A DNA stretch of 64,000 nt from Carya illinoinensis (Eukaryota > Streptophyta > Magnoliopsida > Fagales > Juglandaceae): the NCBI RefSeq assembly GCF_018687715.1, contig NC_056765.1, positions 21,933,394 through 21,997,393 of the forward strand, given 5' to 3'. This document shows positions 12,608 to 26,672 of the stretch, one piece after another. The notes beneath the pieces are model-generated. The model was not told where the DNA came from. It made no database searches and saw only the letters and a program-made list of their open reading frames with translations. Every line of letters begins with the position of its first letter. Positions within the stretch are counted from its first letter, which is position 1. The translations under genes were made by a program, and so were the position numbers.

Positions 12608-15600
12608 TCCGATTCGCTGTGAATTGGAAATTGACATGGCTTTGATTCTAGTGATGTGTGATAGATCAAGTCTAATCTTCTAAATCAATCTAAGAATAAT
12701 ATAAAACAACAATAATATCAGAAAGGTGCAGATGAAAGGAAAAGAATGAATTTAAAGGGAAATTAAGCTCAAAACATGGTTTAGAGGTTATTAATCATCT
12801 TTAAGTTGATTAATGCGCTTAAATATAGTTAGCAACTTAACAACGACTACATGAGCACATTAGGCGCATGTGGAACTTCTTGGGCTTGAGATAAACCAAT
12901 GGATTGGTGTGTGCTGGCTTCAATACGATGAATGAAGTTAAAGGTAGATTTCCTGCGGCCAATTCGTCCAAACCTGGAACCGAACTACGAGGGTCAGGGA
13001 GGTGTGTACACCAAGAAGTTTCCCATGTGGAAAGGGTAAAAAAGGACAAGGCTTAGGGCGGAATTGTACGAATGCACTTGAAGGTGCACCTAGCTTCCGA
13101 TTCGCTATGAATTGGAAATTGACATGGCTTTGGTTCTAGTGATGTGTGATACATCAAGGCTAATATTCTATCTAAATCAATCTAGGAATAATGTAAAACA
13201 ACAATAATTTCAAAACGGTGCAGATGGAAGGGAAGGAATGAATTTAAAGGGAAATTAAGTTCAAAACATGGATTAGAGATTACTAATCATCTTTAAGTTG
13301 TTTAAAGCACTTATGTCTCTTGTGAGAAACTTAACAATGGCTAGATGAGCACACTAGACACATTTTGAACTTCTTGGGCATGAGGGAATCCAATGGATTG
13401 GCGTGTGCGGGATTCAATACGATGAATGAAGTTAAAGACAGAATTCTTGGTGCCAATTCGTCCAAACCTAGAGCTGAACTACGAGGGTCAGGGAGGTGTG
13501 TACACGAAGAAGTTTCCCCTAAGGAAAAGGTCAAAAAGGGCAAGGCTAACAGCAGAATTGTACGAATGCATTAAAGGTGCACATAGCTTCCGATTCGTTG
13601 TGAATTGGAAATTGACAAGGCTTTGCTTCTAGTGATGTGTGATAGATCAAGGCTAATCTTCTAAATCAATCAGAGAATAATATAAAACAACAATAATATC
13701 AAAAAGGTGCAGATGAAAGGGAAAGAATGAATTTAAAGGGAAATTAAGCTCAAAACATGGTTTTGAGGTTAGTAATCATCTTTAAGTTGATTAATGCGCT
13801 TAAGTCTAGTTAGAAACTTGACAAAGGTTGGATAAGCACATTAGGCGCATGTGGAACTTCTTGGGCTTGAGCGAAACCAATGGATTGGTGTGTGCGGGCT
13901 TCAATACGATGAATGAAGTTAAAGATGGATTTCCTGGTGCCAATTCGTCCAAACCTCGAACTGAACTACGAGGGTCAGGGAGCTGTGTACACCAAGAAGT
14001 TTCCCCTGAGGAAAAGGAAAAAAATGAGAAGCCTAAGGGCGGAATTGTACGAATGCACTTGAAGGTGCACCTAACTTTCGATTCACTGTGAATTGGAAAT
14101 TGAGATGGCTTTGGTTCTAGTGATGTGTGATAGATCAAGGCTAATCTTATAAATCAACGTAAGAATAATGTAATACAACAATAATATCAAAAAGGTGCAG
14201 ATGAAAGGGAAATTAAGTTCAAAAGATGGTTTAGAGATTACTAATCATCTTTAAGTTGATTAATGCAATTAAGCCTAGTTTGAAACTTAACAATGGTTAG
14301 ATGAGCACATTACACTCATGTGGGACTTCTTGGGCTTGAGGGAAACCAATGGATTGGTGTGTGCGGGTTTCAATACGATGACTGAAGTTAAAGACAGATT
14401 TCTTGGTGCCAATTCGTCCAAACCTAGAACTGAACTACGAGGGTCAGGGAGGTGTGTACACGAAGAAGTTTCCATTCAGGAAATCGTCAAAAAGGACAAG
14501 GTTGAGGGCGGGATTGTATGAATGCACTTGAAGGTGCACCTAGCTTCCGATTCGCTGTGAATTTGAAATTGACATGGGTTTGGTTCTAGTTTTGTGTGAT
14601 ACATCAAGGCTAATATTCTAAATCAATCTAAGAATAATGTAAAACAACAATAATATCAAATAGGAGCAGACGAAAGGGAAAGAATGAATTTAAAGGGAAA
14701 TTAAGCTCAAAATATGGCTTAGAGATTGCTAATCATTTTTAAGTTGATTAATGCAATTAAGCCAAGTTAGAAACTTAACAATGGTTAGATGAGCACATTA
14801 CACTCATGTGGGACTTCTTGGGCTTGAGGGAAACCAATAGATTGGTGTGTGCGGGTTTCAATACGATGACTGAAGTTAAAGACAGATTTCTTGGTGCCAA
14901 TTCGTCCAGACCAAGAACTGAACTACGAGGGTCAGGGAGGTGTGTACACGAGGAAGTTTCCATTGATGAAAACGTCAAAAAGGACAAGGCTGAGGGCGGG
15001 ATTGTACGAATGCACTTGAAGGTGCACCTAGCTTCCGATTCGCTGTGAATTGGAAATTGACATGGCTTTGGTTCTAGTGATGTGTGATACATCAAGGCTA
15101 GTCTTCTAAATCAGTCTAAGAATAATATAAAACAACAATAATATCAAAATGCTGCAGATGAAAGGGAAAGAATGAATTTAAACGGAAATTAAGCTCAAAA
15201 CATGGTTTAGAGGTTACTAATCATCTTTAAGTTGATTAATGCAGTTGAGCCTAGTTAGAAACTGAAGAATGGTTAGATGAGCACATTACACTCATGTGGG
15301 ACTTCTTGGGCTTGAGGGAAACCAATAGATTGGTGTGTGCGAGTTTCAATGCGATGACTAAAGTTAAAGAAAGTTTTCTTGGTGCCAATTCGTCCAAACC
15401 AAGAACTGAACCATGAGGGTCAGGGAGGTGTGTACACCAAGAATTTTCCCTGGAGGAAAAGGTCAAACAGGACAAGGGTAAGGATGGAATTGTACGAATG
15501 CGCTTGAAGGAGCACCTACCTTCTGATTCGCTGTGAATTGGAAATTGACATGGCTTTGGTTGTAGTGGTGTGTGATAGATGAAGGCTAATCTTTATAATC

Positions 15601-18405
15601 AATCTAAGAATAATTTCAAACAACAATGACATCAAAAAGGTGGAGATGAAAGGGAGAGAACGAATTTAAAAGGAAATTAAGCTCAAAACATGGTTTAGAG
15701 ATGACTAATCATCTTTAATTTGATTAATGCGCTTAATTCTGCTTAGAAACTTAACAATGCCTAGATGAGCACATTAGGCGCATGTGGAACATCTTGGGCA
15801 TGAGGGAAACAAATGGATTGGGGTCTTCAATACAATGAATGAAGTTAAAGACAGATTTCTTGGTGCCACTTCGTCCAAACCTAGAACCGAACTACGGGGG
15901 TCAGGGAGGTGTGTTCACGAAGAAGTTTCCATTGAGGAAAACGTCAAAAAGGACAACGCTAAGTGCGGGATTGTACGAATGCAGTTGAAGGTGCACCTAG
16001 CTTCCGATTCGCTGTGAATTGGAAATTGACAAGGCCTTGGTTCTAGTTTTGTGTGATACATCAAGGCTAATATTCTAAATCAATCTAAGAATAATGTAAG
16101 ACAACAATAATATCAGAAAGGTGCAGATGAAATTAAAATTAAGCTGAAAACATGGTTTAGAGATTACTAATCATCTTTAAGTTGATTAATGCGCTTAAAT
16201 ATAGTTAGAAACTTAACAAAGGCTAGATGAGCACATTAGGCTCATGTGGAACTTCTTGGGCTTGAGCGAAACCAATGGATTGGTGTGTGCGGGCTTCAAT
16301 ACGATTAATGAAGTTAAAGGTAGATTTCCTGCGGCCAATTCGTCCAAACCTAGAACCGAACTACGAGGGTCAGGGAGGTGTGTACACAAAGAAGTTTCCC
16401 TCAAAGAAAAGTTCAAAAAGGACAAGGCTAAGGGCGGAATTGTACGAATGCACTTGAAGTTGCACCTAGCTTCCGATTCGCTGTGAATTGGAAATTGGCA
16501 TGGCTTTGGTTCTAGTGATGTGTGATACATCAAGCCTAATATTCTAAATCAATCCAAGAATAATGTAAAACAACAATAATTTCAAAACGGTGCAGATGTA
16601 AGGGAAAGAATGAATTTAAAGGGAAATTAAGTTCAAAACATGGATTAGAGATTACTAATCATCTTTCAGTTGATTAATGCGCTTATGTGTTGTGAGAAAC
16701 TTAACAATGGCTAGATGAGCACACTAGACTCATGTGGAACTTCTTGGGCATGAGGGAATCTAATGGATTGGCATGTGCGGGATTCAATACGATGAATGAA
16801 GTTAAACACAGAATTCTTGGTGCCAATTCGTCCAAACCTAGAGCTGAACTACGAGGGTCAGGGAGGTGTGTACACGAAGAAGTTTCCCCAGAGGAAAAGG
16901 TCAAAAAGGGCAAGGCTAACAGCGGAATAGTACGAATGCATTAAAGGTGCACATAGCTTCCGATTCGCTGTGAATTGGAAATTGACATGGCTTTGGTTCA
17001 AGTGATGTGTGATAGATCACGGCTAATCTTCTGGACCAATCAAAGAATAATATAAAACAACAATAATATCAAAAATGTGCAGATGAAAGGGAAAGAATGA
17101 ATTTAAAGGGAAATTATGCTCAAAATATGGTTTAGAGATTACTAATCATCTTTAAGTCGATTAATGCGCCTTAACCTTGTTAGAAACTTAACAATGGCTA
17201 CATGAGCACACTAGACTCATGTGGAACTTCTTGGGCATGAGGGAATCCAATGGATTGGTGTGTGCGGGCTTCAATATGATGAATGAAGTTAAAGACAGAT
17301 TTCTTGGTGCCAATTCGTTCAAACCTAGAACTGAACTACGAGGGTCAGGGAGGTGCGTACAGGAAGAAGTTTCCCCTGAGGAAAAGGGCAAAAAGGGCAA
17401 GGCTAAGGGCGGAATTGTACGAATGCACTTGAAGGTGCACATAGCTTCCGATTCGCTGTCAGTTGGAAATTGACATGGTTTTGGTTCTAGTGATGTGTGA
17501 TAGAGATCAAGGCAAATCTTCTAAATCAATGTAAGAATAATGTAACACAACAATAATATCAAAAAGGTGCATATGAAAGGGGAATTAAGCTCAAAACATG
17601 GTTTATAGATTACTAATCATCATTAAGTTGATTAATGTGCTTTAGTCTAGTTAGAAACTTAACAATGGTTGGATGAGCACATTAGCCTCATGTGGAACTC
17701 CTTGGGCTTGAGGGAAACCAATGGATTCATGTGGGAGGGCTTCAATACAATGAATGAAAATTAAAGACAGATTTCTTGGTGCCATTTCGTCCAAACCTAG
17801 ATCTGAACTACATGGGTCAGGGAGGTGTGTACAGCAAGAGGTTTCCATTGAGGAAAACGTCAAGAAGGACAACGCTGAGGGCGGGATTGTACGAATGCAG
17901 TTGAAGGTGCACCTAGCATCCGATTCGCTGTGAATTGGAAATTGACATGGCTTTGGTACTAGTTTTGTGTGATACATCAAGGCTAATATTCTAAATCAAT
18001 CTAAGAATAATGTAAAACAACAATAATTTCAAAACAGTGCAGATGGAAGGGAAAGAATGAATTTAAAGGGAAATTAAGCTCAAAACATGGATTAGAGATT
18101 ACTAATCATCTTTAAGTTGTTTAATGCGCTTATGTCTTGTGAGAAACTTAACAATGGCTAGATGAGCACACTAGACTCATGTGGAACTTCTTGGGAATGA
18201 GGGAATCCAATGGATTGGCGTGTGCAGGCTTCAATACGATGAATGAAGTTAAAGACAGAATTCTTGGTGCCAATTCGTCCAAACCTAGAGCTGAACTACG
18301 AGGGTCAGGGAGGTGTGTACACGAAGAAGTTTCCCCTGAGGGAAAGGTCAAAAAGGGCAAGGCTAACAGCGGACTTGCACGAATGTATTAAAGGTGCACA
18401 TAGCT
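12608..18405 (+). repeat. 5.8 kb higher-order unit, copy 1 (12 monomers)
   Basis: Matches 18406-24205 at an offset of 5798 bp, rising to 5800 after a 2 bp difference. Landmarks at 12837, 13331, 13818, 14287, 14775, 15263, 15751, 16213, 16701, 17188, 17658 and 18148 all recur. Similarity begins at the TCCGATTCGCTG phrase; just before it the two differ (GCG versus GCT). The left edge is therefore an exchange point inside a monomer. Confidence 0.9.
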
Positions 18406-21400
18406 TCCGATTCGCTGTGAATTGGAAATTGACATGGCTTTGATTCTAGTGATGTGTGATAGATCAAGTCTAATCTTCTAAATCAATCTAAGAATAATAT
18501 AAAACAACAATAATATCAGAAAGGTGCAGATGAAAGGAAAAGAATGAATTTAAAGGGAAATTAAGCTCAAAACATGGTTTAGAGGTTATTAATCATCTTT
18601 AAGTTGATTAATGCGCTTAAATATAGTTAGCAACTTAACAACGACTACATGAGCACATTAGGCGCATGTGGAACTTCTTGGGCTTGAGATAAACCAATGG
18701 ATTGGTGTGTGCTGGCTTCAATACGATGAATGAAGTTAAAGGTAGATTTCCTGCGGCCAATTCGTCCAAACCTGGAACCGAACTACGAGGGTCAGGGAGG
18801 TGTGTACACCAAGAAGTTTCCCATGTGGAAAGGGTAAAAAAGGACAAGGCTTAGGGCGGAATTGTACGAATGCACTTGAAGGTGCACCTAGCTTCCGATT
18901 CGCTATGAATTGGAAATTGACATGGCTTTGGTTCTAGTGATGTGTGATACATCAAGGCTAATATTCTATCTAAATCAATCTAGGAATAATGTAAAACAAC
19001 AATAATTTCAAAACGGTGCAGATGGAAGGGAAGGAATGAATTTAAAGGGAAATTAAGTTCAAAACATGGATTAGAGATTACTAATCATCTTTAAGTTGTT
19101 TAAAGCACTTATGTCTCTTGTGAGAAACTTAACAATGGCTAGATGAGCACACTAGACACATTTTGAACTTCTTGGGCATGAGGGAATCCAATGGATTGGC
19201 GTGTGCGGGATTCAATACGATGAATGAAGTTAAAGACAGAATTCTTGGTGCCAATTCGTCCAAACCTAGAGCTGAACTACGAGGGTCAGGGAGGTGTGTA
19301 CACGAAGAAGTTTCCCCTAAGGAAAAGGTCAAAAAGGGCAAGGCTAACAGCAGAATTGTACGAATGCATTAAAGGTGCACATAGCTTCCGATTCGTTGTG
19401 AATTGGAAATTGACAAGGCTTTGCTTCTAGTGATGTGTGATAGATCAAGGCTAATCTTCTAAATCAATCAGAGAATAATATAAAACAACAATAATATCAA
19501 AAAGGTGCAGATGAAAGGGAAAGAATGAATTTAAAGGGAAATTAAGCTCAAAACATGGTTTTGAGGTTAGTAATCATCTTTAAGTTGATTAATGCGCTTA
19601 AGTCTAGTTAGAAACTTGACAAAGGTTGGATAAGCACATTAGGCGCATGTGGAACTTCTTGGGCTTGAGCGAAACCAATGGATTGGTGTGTGCGGGCTTC
19701 AATACGATGAATGAAGTTAAAGATGGATTTCCTGGTGCCAATTCGTCCAAACCTCGAACTGAACTACGAGGGTCAGGGAGCTGTGTACACCAAGAAGTTT
19801 CCCCTGAGGAAAAGGAAAAAAATGAGAAGCCTAAGGGCGGAATTGTACGAATGCACTTGAAGGTGCACCTAACTTTCGATTCACTGTGAATTGGAAATTG
19901 AGATGGCTTTGGTTCTAGTGATGTGTGATAGATCAAGGCTAATCTTATAAATCAACGTAAGAATAATGTAATACAACAATAATATCAAAAAGGTGCAGAT
20001 GAAAGGGAAATTAAGTTCAAAAGATGGTTTAGAGATTACTAATCATCTTTAAGTTGATTAATGCAATTAAGCCTAGTTTGAAACTTAACAATGGTTAGAT
20101 GAGCACATTACACTCATGTGGGACTTCTTGGGCTTGAGGGAAACCAATGGATTGGTGTGTGCGGGTTTCAATACGATGACTGAAGTTAAAGACAGATTTC
20201 TTGGTGCCAATTCGTCCAAACCTAGAACTGAACTACGAGGGTCAGGGAGGTGTGTACACGAAGAAGTTTCCATTCAGGAAATCGTCAAAAAGGACAAGGT
20301 TGAGGGCGGGATTGTATGAATGCACTTGAAGGTGCACCTAGCTTCCGATTCGCTGTGAATTTGAAATTGACATGGGTTTGGTTCTAGTTTTGTGTGATAC
20401 ATCAAGGCTAATATTCTAAATCAATCTAAGAATAATGTAAAACAACAATAATATCAAATAGGAGCAGACGAAAGGGAAAGAATGAATTTAAAGGGAAATT
20501 AAGCTCAAAATATGGCTTAGAGATTGCTAATCATTTTTAAGTTGATTAATGCAATTAAGCCAAGTTAGAAACTTAACAATGGTTAGATGAGCACATTACA
20601 CTCATGTGGGACTTCTTGGGCTTGAGGGAAACCAATAGATTGGTGTGTGCGGGTTTCAATACGATGACTGAAGTTAAAGACAGATTTCTTGGTGCCAATT
20701 CGTCCAGACCAAGAACTGAACTACGAGGGTCAGGGAGGTGTGTACACGAGGAAGTTTCCATTGATGAAAACGTCAAAAAGGACAAGGCTGAGGGCGGGAT
20801 TGTACGAATGCACTTGAAGGTGCACCTAGCTTCCGATTCGCTGTGAATTGGAAATTGACATGGCTTTGGTTCTAGTGATGTGTGTGATACATCAAGGCTA
20901 GTCTTCTAAATCAGTCTAAGAATAATATAAAACAACAATAATATCAAAATGCTGCAGATGAAAGGGAAAGAATGAATTTAAACGGAAATTAAGCTCAAAA
21001 CATGGTTTAGAGGTTACTAATCATCTTTAAGTTGATTAATGCAGTTGAGCCTAGTTAGAAACTGAAGAATGGTTAGATGAGCACATTACACTCATGTGGG
21101 ACTTCTTGGGCTTGAGGGAAACCAATAGATTGGTGTGTGCGAGTTTCAATGCGATGACTAAAGTTAAAGAAAGTTTTCTTGGTGCCAATTCGTCCAAACC
21201 AAGAACTGAACCATGAGGGTCAGGGAGGTGTGTACACCAAGAATTTTCCCTGGAGGAAAAGGTCAAACAGGACAAGGGTAAGGATGGAATTGTACGAATG
21301 CGCTTGAAGGAGCACCTACCTTCTGATTCGCTGTGAATTGGAAATTGACATGGCTTTGGTTGTAGTGGTGTGTGATAGATGAAGGCTAATCTTTATAATC

Positions 21401-24205
21401 AATCTAAGAATAATTTCAAACAACAATGACATCAAAAAGGTGGAGATGAAAGGGAGAGAACGAATTTAAAAGGAAATTAAGCTCAAAACATGGTTTAGAG
21501 ATGACTAATCATCTTTAATTTGATTAATGCGCTTAATTCTGCTTAGAAACTTAACAATGCCTAGATGAGCACATTAGGCGCATGTGGAACATCTTGGGCA
21601 TGAGGGAAACAAATGGATTGGGGTCTTCAATACAATGAATGAAGTTAAAGACAGATTTCTTGGTGCCACTTCGTCCAAACCTAGAACCGAACTACGGGGG
21701 TCAGGGAGGTGTGTTCACGAAGAAGTTTCCATTGAGGAAAACGTCAAAAAGGACAACGCTAAGTGCGGGATTGTACGAATGCAGTTGAAGGTGCACCTAG
21801 CTTCCGATTCGCTGTGAATTGGAAATTGACAAGGCCTTGGTTCTAGTTTTGTGTGATACATCAAGGCTAATATTCTAAATCAATCTAAGAATAATGTAAG
21901 ACAACAATAATATCAGAAAGGTGCAGATGAAATTAAAATTAAGCTGAAAACATGGTTTAGAGATTACTAATCATCTTTAAGTTGATTAATGCGCTTAAAT
22001 ATAGTTAGAAACTTAACAAAGGCTAGATGAGCACATTAGGCTCATGTGGAACTTCTTGGGCTTGAGCGAAACCAATGGATTGGTGTGTGCGGGCTTCAAT
22101 ACGATTAATGAAGTTAAAGGTAGATTTCCTGCGGCCAATTCGTCCAAACCTAGAACCGAACTACGAGGGTCAGGGAGGTGTGTACACAAAGAAGTTTCCC
22201 TCAAAGAAAAGTTCAAAAAGGACAAGGCTAAGGGCGGAATTGTACGAATGCACTTGAAGTTGCACCTAGCTTCCGATTCGCTGTGAATTGGAAATTGGCA
22301 TGGCTTTGGTTCTAGTGATGTGTGATACATCAAGCCTAATATTCTAAATCAATCCAAGAATAATGTAAAACAACAATAATTTCAAAACGGTGCAGATGTA
22401 AGGGAAAGAATGAATTTAAAGGGAAATTAAGTTCAAAACATGGATTAGAGATTACTAATCATCTTTCAGTTGATTAATGCGCTTATGTGTTGTGAGAAAC
22501 TTAACAATGGCTAGATGAGCACACTAGACTCATGTGGAACTTCTTGGGCATGAGGGAATCTAATGGATTGGCATGTGCGGGATTCAATACGATGAATGAA
22601 GTTAAACACAGAATTCTTGGTGCCAATTCGTCCAAACCTAGAGCTGAACTACGAGGGTCAGGGAGGTGTGTACACGAAGAAGTTTCCCCAGAGGAAAAGG
22701 TCAAAAAGGGCAAGGCTAACAGCGGAATAGTACGAATGCATTAAAGGTGCACATAGCTTCCGATTCGCTGTGAATTGGAAATTGACATGGCTTTGGTTCA
22801 AGTGATGTGTGATAGATCACGGCTAATCTTCTGGACCAATCAAAGAATAATATAAAACAACAATAATATCAAAAATGTGCAGATGAAAGGGAAAGAATGA
22901 ATTTAAAGGGAAATTATGCTCAAAATATGGTTTAGAGATTACTAATCATCTTTAAGTCGATTAATGCGCCTTAACCTTGTTAGAAACTTAACAATGGCTA
23001 CATGAGCACACTAGACTCATGTGGAACTTCTTGGGCATGAGGGAATCCAATGGATTGGTGTGTGCGGGCTTCAATATGATGAATGAAGTTAAAGACAGAT
23101 TTCTTGGTGCCAATTCGTTCAAACCTAGAACTGAACTACGAGGGTCAGGGAGGTGCGTACAGGAAGAAGTTTCCCCTGAGGAAAAGGGCAAAAAGGGCAA
23201 GGCTAAGGGCGGAATTGTACGAATGCACTTGAAGGTGCACATAGCTTCCGATTCGCTGTCAGTTGGAAATTGACATGGTTTTGGTTCTAGTGATGTGTGA
23301 TAGAGATCAAGGCAAATCTTCTAAATCAATGTAAGAATAATGTAACACAACAATAATATCAAAAAGGTGCATATGAAAGGGGAATTAAGCTCAAAACATG
23401 GTTTATAGATTACTAATCATCATTAAGTTGATTAATGTGCTTTAGTCTAGTTAGAAACTTAACAATGGTTGGATGAGCACATTAGCCTCATGTGGAACTC
23501 CTTGGGCTTGAGGGAAACCAATGGATTCATGTGGGAGGGCTTCAATACAATGAATGAAAATTAAAGACAGATTTCTTGGTGCCATTTCGTCCAAACCTAG
23601 ATCTGAACTACATGGGTCAGGGAGGTGTGTACAGCAAGAGGTTTCCATTGAGGAAAACGTCAAGAAGGACAACGCTGAGGGCGGGATTGTACGAATGCAG
23701 TTGAAGGTGCACCTAGCATCCGATTCGCTGTGAATTGGAAATTGACATGGCTTTGGTACTAGTTTTGTGTGATACATCAAGGCTAATATTCTAAATCAAT
23801 CTAAGAATAATGTAAAACAACAATAATTTCAAAACAGTGCAGATGGAAGGGAAAGAATGAATTTAAAGGGAAATTAAGCTCAAAACATGGATTAGAGATT
23901 ACTAATCATCTTTAAGTTGTTTAATGCGCTTATGTCTTGTGAGAAACTTAACAATGGCTAGATGAGCACACTAGACTCATGTGGAACTTCTTGGGAATGA
24001 GGGAATCCAATGGATTGGCGTGTGCAGGCTTCAATACGATGAATGAAGTTAAAGACAGAATTCTTGGTGCCAATTCGTCCAAACCTAGAGCTGAACTACG
24101 AGGGTCAGGGAGGTGTGTACACGAAGAAGTTTCCCCTGAGGGAAAGGTCAAAAAGGGCAAGGCTAACAGCGGACTTGCACGAATGTATTAAAGGTGCACA
24201 TAGCT
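18406..24205 (+). repeat. 5.8 kb higher-order unit, copy 2 (12 monomers)
   Basis: Direct tandem copy of 12608-18405. The only difference I found is an extra TG in the GATGTGTGTGATAC run near 20881 (GATGTGTGATAC at about 15083). Similarity continues to about 24242, where CTTTGTTTC replaces CTTTGATTC. The crossover lies within 18406-18442 / 24206-24242. Such identity means a very recent duplication, or an assembly duplication. Confidence 0.9.
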
Positions 24206-26672
24206 TCCGATTCGCTGTGAATTGGAAATTGACATGGCTTTGTTTCTAGTGATGTGTGATAGATCAAGGCTAATCTTTTGAACCAATCAAAGAATAATAT
24301 AAAACAACAATAATATCAAAAATGTGCAGATGAAAGGGAAAGAATGAATTTAAAGGGAAATTAAGCTCAAAATATGGCTTAGAGATTACTAATCATCTTT
24401 AAGTCGATTAATGCGCCTTAACCTTGTTAGAAACTTAACAATGGCTACATGAGCACACTAGACTCATGTGGAACTTCTTGGGCATGAGGGAATCCAATGG
24501 ATTGGTGTGTGCGGGCTTCAATATGATGAATGAAGTTAAAGACAGATTTCTTGGTGCCAATTCATTCAAACCTAGAACTGAACTACGAGGGTCAAGGAGG
24601 TGCGTACAGGAAGAAGTTTCCCCTGAGGAAAAGGGCAAAATGGGCAAGGCTAAGGGCGGAATTGTACGAATGCACTTGAAGGTGCACATAGCTTCCGATT
24701 CGCTGTCAGTTGGAAATTGACATGATTTTGGTTCTAGTGATGTGTGATAGAGATCAAGGCTAATCTTCTAAATCAATGTAAGAATAATGTAACACAAACA
24801 ATAATATCAAGAAGGTGCATATGAAAGGAAAATTAAGCTCAAAACATGGTTTATAGATTACTAATCATCATTAAATTGATTAGTGTGCTTTAGTCAAGTT
24901 AGAAACTTAACAATGGTTGGATGAGCACATTAGCCTCATGTGGAACTCCTTGGGCTTGAGGGAAACCAATGGATTCATGTGGGAGGGCTTCAATACGATG
25001 AATGAAAATTAAAGACAGATTTCTTGGTGCCATTTCGTCCAAACCAAGATCTGAACTACATGGGTCAGGGTGCTGTGTACACCAAGAAGTTTCCATTGAG
25101 GAAAAGGTCAAAAAGGACAAGGCTAAGGGCGGAACTGTACGAAAGCACTTGAAGGTGCACCTAGCTTCCGATTCGTTGTGAATTGGTAATTGACATGGCT
25201 TTGATTCTAGTGATGTGTGATAGATCAACGCTAATCTTCTAAATCAATCTAAGAATAATATAAAACAACAATAATATAAAAAAGGTGCAGATGAAAGGGT
25301 GAGAATGAATTTAAAGGGAAATTAAGCTCAAAACATGGTTTAGAGGTTATTAATCATCTTTAAGTTGATTAATGCGCTTAAATCTAGTTAGAAACTCAAC
25401 AAATGCTAGATGAGCACATTAGGCACATGTGGAACTTCTTGGGCTTTAGGGAAATCAATGGATTGGTGTGTGCGGGCTTCAATACGATGAATAAAGTTAA
25501 AGATAGATTTCCTGGTGCCAATTCGTCCAAACCTCGAACTGAAATACGAGGGTCAGGGAGGTGTGCACACGAAGAGGTTTCCATTGAGGAAAACGTCAAA
25601 AAGGACAACGCTGAGGGCGGGATTGTACGAATGCAGTTGAAGGTGCACCTAGCATCCGATTCGCTGTGAATTGGAAATTGACATGGCTTTGGTTCTAGTT
25701 TTGTGTGATACATCAAGGCTAATATTCTAAATCAATCTAAGAATAATGTAAAACAACAATAATTTCAAAACGGTGCAGACGAAACGGAAAGAATGAATTT
25801 AAAGGGAAATTAAGTTCAAAATATGGCTTAGAGATTACTAATCATCTTTAAGTTGATTAATGCGCTTATGTCTTGTTAGAAAATTAACAATGGCTAGATG
25901 AGCACACTAGACTCATGTGCAACTTCTTGGGAATGAGGGAATCCAATGGATTGGCGTGTGCGGGCTTCGATACGATGAATGAAGTTAAAGACAGATTTCC
26001 TGGTGACAATTCGTCCAAACCTAAAGCTGAACTACGAGGGTCAGGGAGGTGTGTACACGAAGAAGTTTCCACTGAGGGAAAGGTCAAAAAGGGCAAGGCT
26101 AACTGCGGAATTGTGCGAATGCATTAAAGGTGCACATAGCTTCCGATTCGCTGTGAATTGGAAATTGACATGGCTTTGTTTCTAGTGATGTGTGATAGAT
26201 CAAGGCTAATCTTCTGAACCAATCAAAGAATAATATAAAACAACAATAATATCAAAAATGTGCAGATGAAAGGGAAAGAATGAATTTAAATGGAAATTAA
26301 GCTCAAAATATTGCTTAGGCATTACTAGTCATCTTTAAGTCGGTTAAAGCGCCTTAACCTTGTTAGAAACTTAACAATGGCTACATGAGCACACCAGACT
26401 CATGTGGAACTTCTTGGGCTTGAGGGAATCCAATGGATTGGTGTGTGCGGGCTTCAATATGATGAATGAAGTTAAAGACAGATTTCTTGGTGCCAATTCA
26501 TTCAAACCTAGAACTGAACTACGAGGGTCAGGGAGGTGCGTACAGGAAGAAGTTTCCCCTGAGGAAAAGGGCAAAATGGGCAAGGCTAAGGGTGGAATTG
26601 TACGAATGCACTTGAAGGTGCACATAGCTTCTGATTCGCTGTGAATTGGAAATTGACATGGCTTTGGTTCTA
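22802..26672 (+). repeat. 3.87 kb higher-order unit, copy A (8 monomers), overlapping the 5.8 kb unit
   Basis: Repeats at 26673 with an offset of 3871 bp. The eight landmarks 22988, 23458, 23948, 24435, 24905, 25396, 25884 and 26371 recur at 26859, 27329, 27819, 28306, 28776, 29267, 29755 and 30242. By sequence type the order is A, B, C, A', B', D, C', A''. An approximate 1.45 kb three-monomer unit (A-B-C) lies inside, since 22988/23458/23948 resemble 24435/24905/25396 at a 1447-1448 bp offset. Its left 1.4 kb is also the right end of the 5.8 kb unit. Confidence 0.85.

Noticed and set aside
13078..13110. CENP-B-box-like motif in the TTCGCTATGAATTGG region of the monomer
   Set aside because: It does not match the known core pattern (TTCG....A..CGGG) beyond the first bases. 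A claim would be forced.
12608..24205. Accepting the 5.8 kb copies as certain biology
   Set aside because: Near-identity could also come from an assembly error. I kept it as a finding but stated the alternative.
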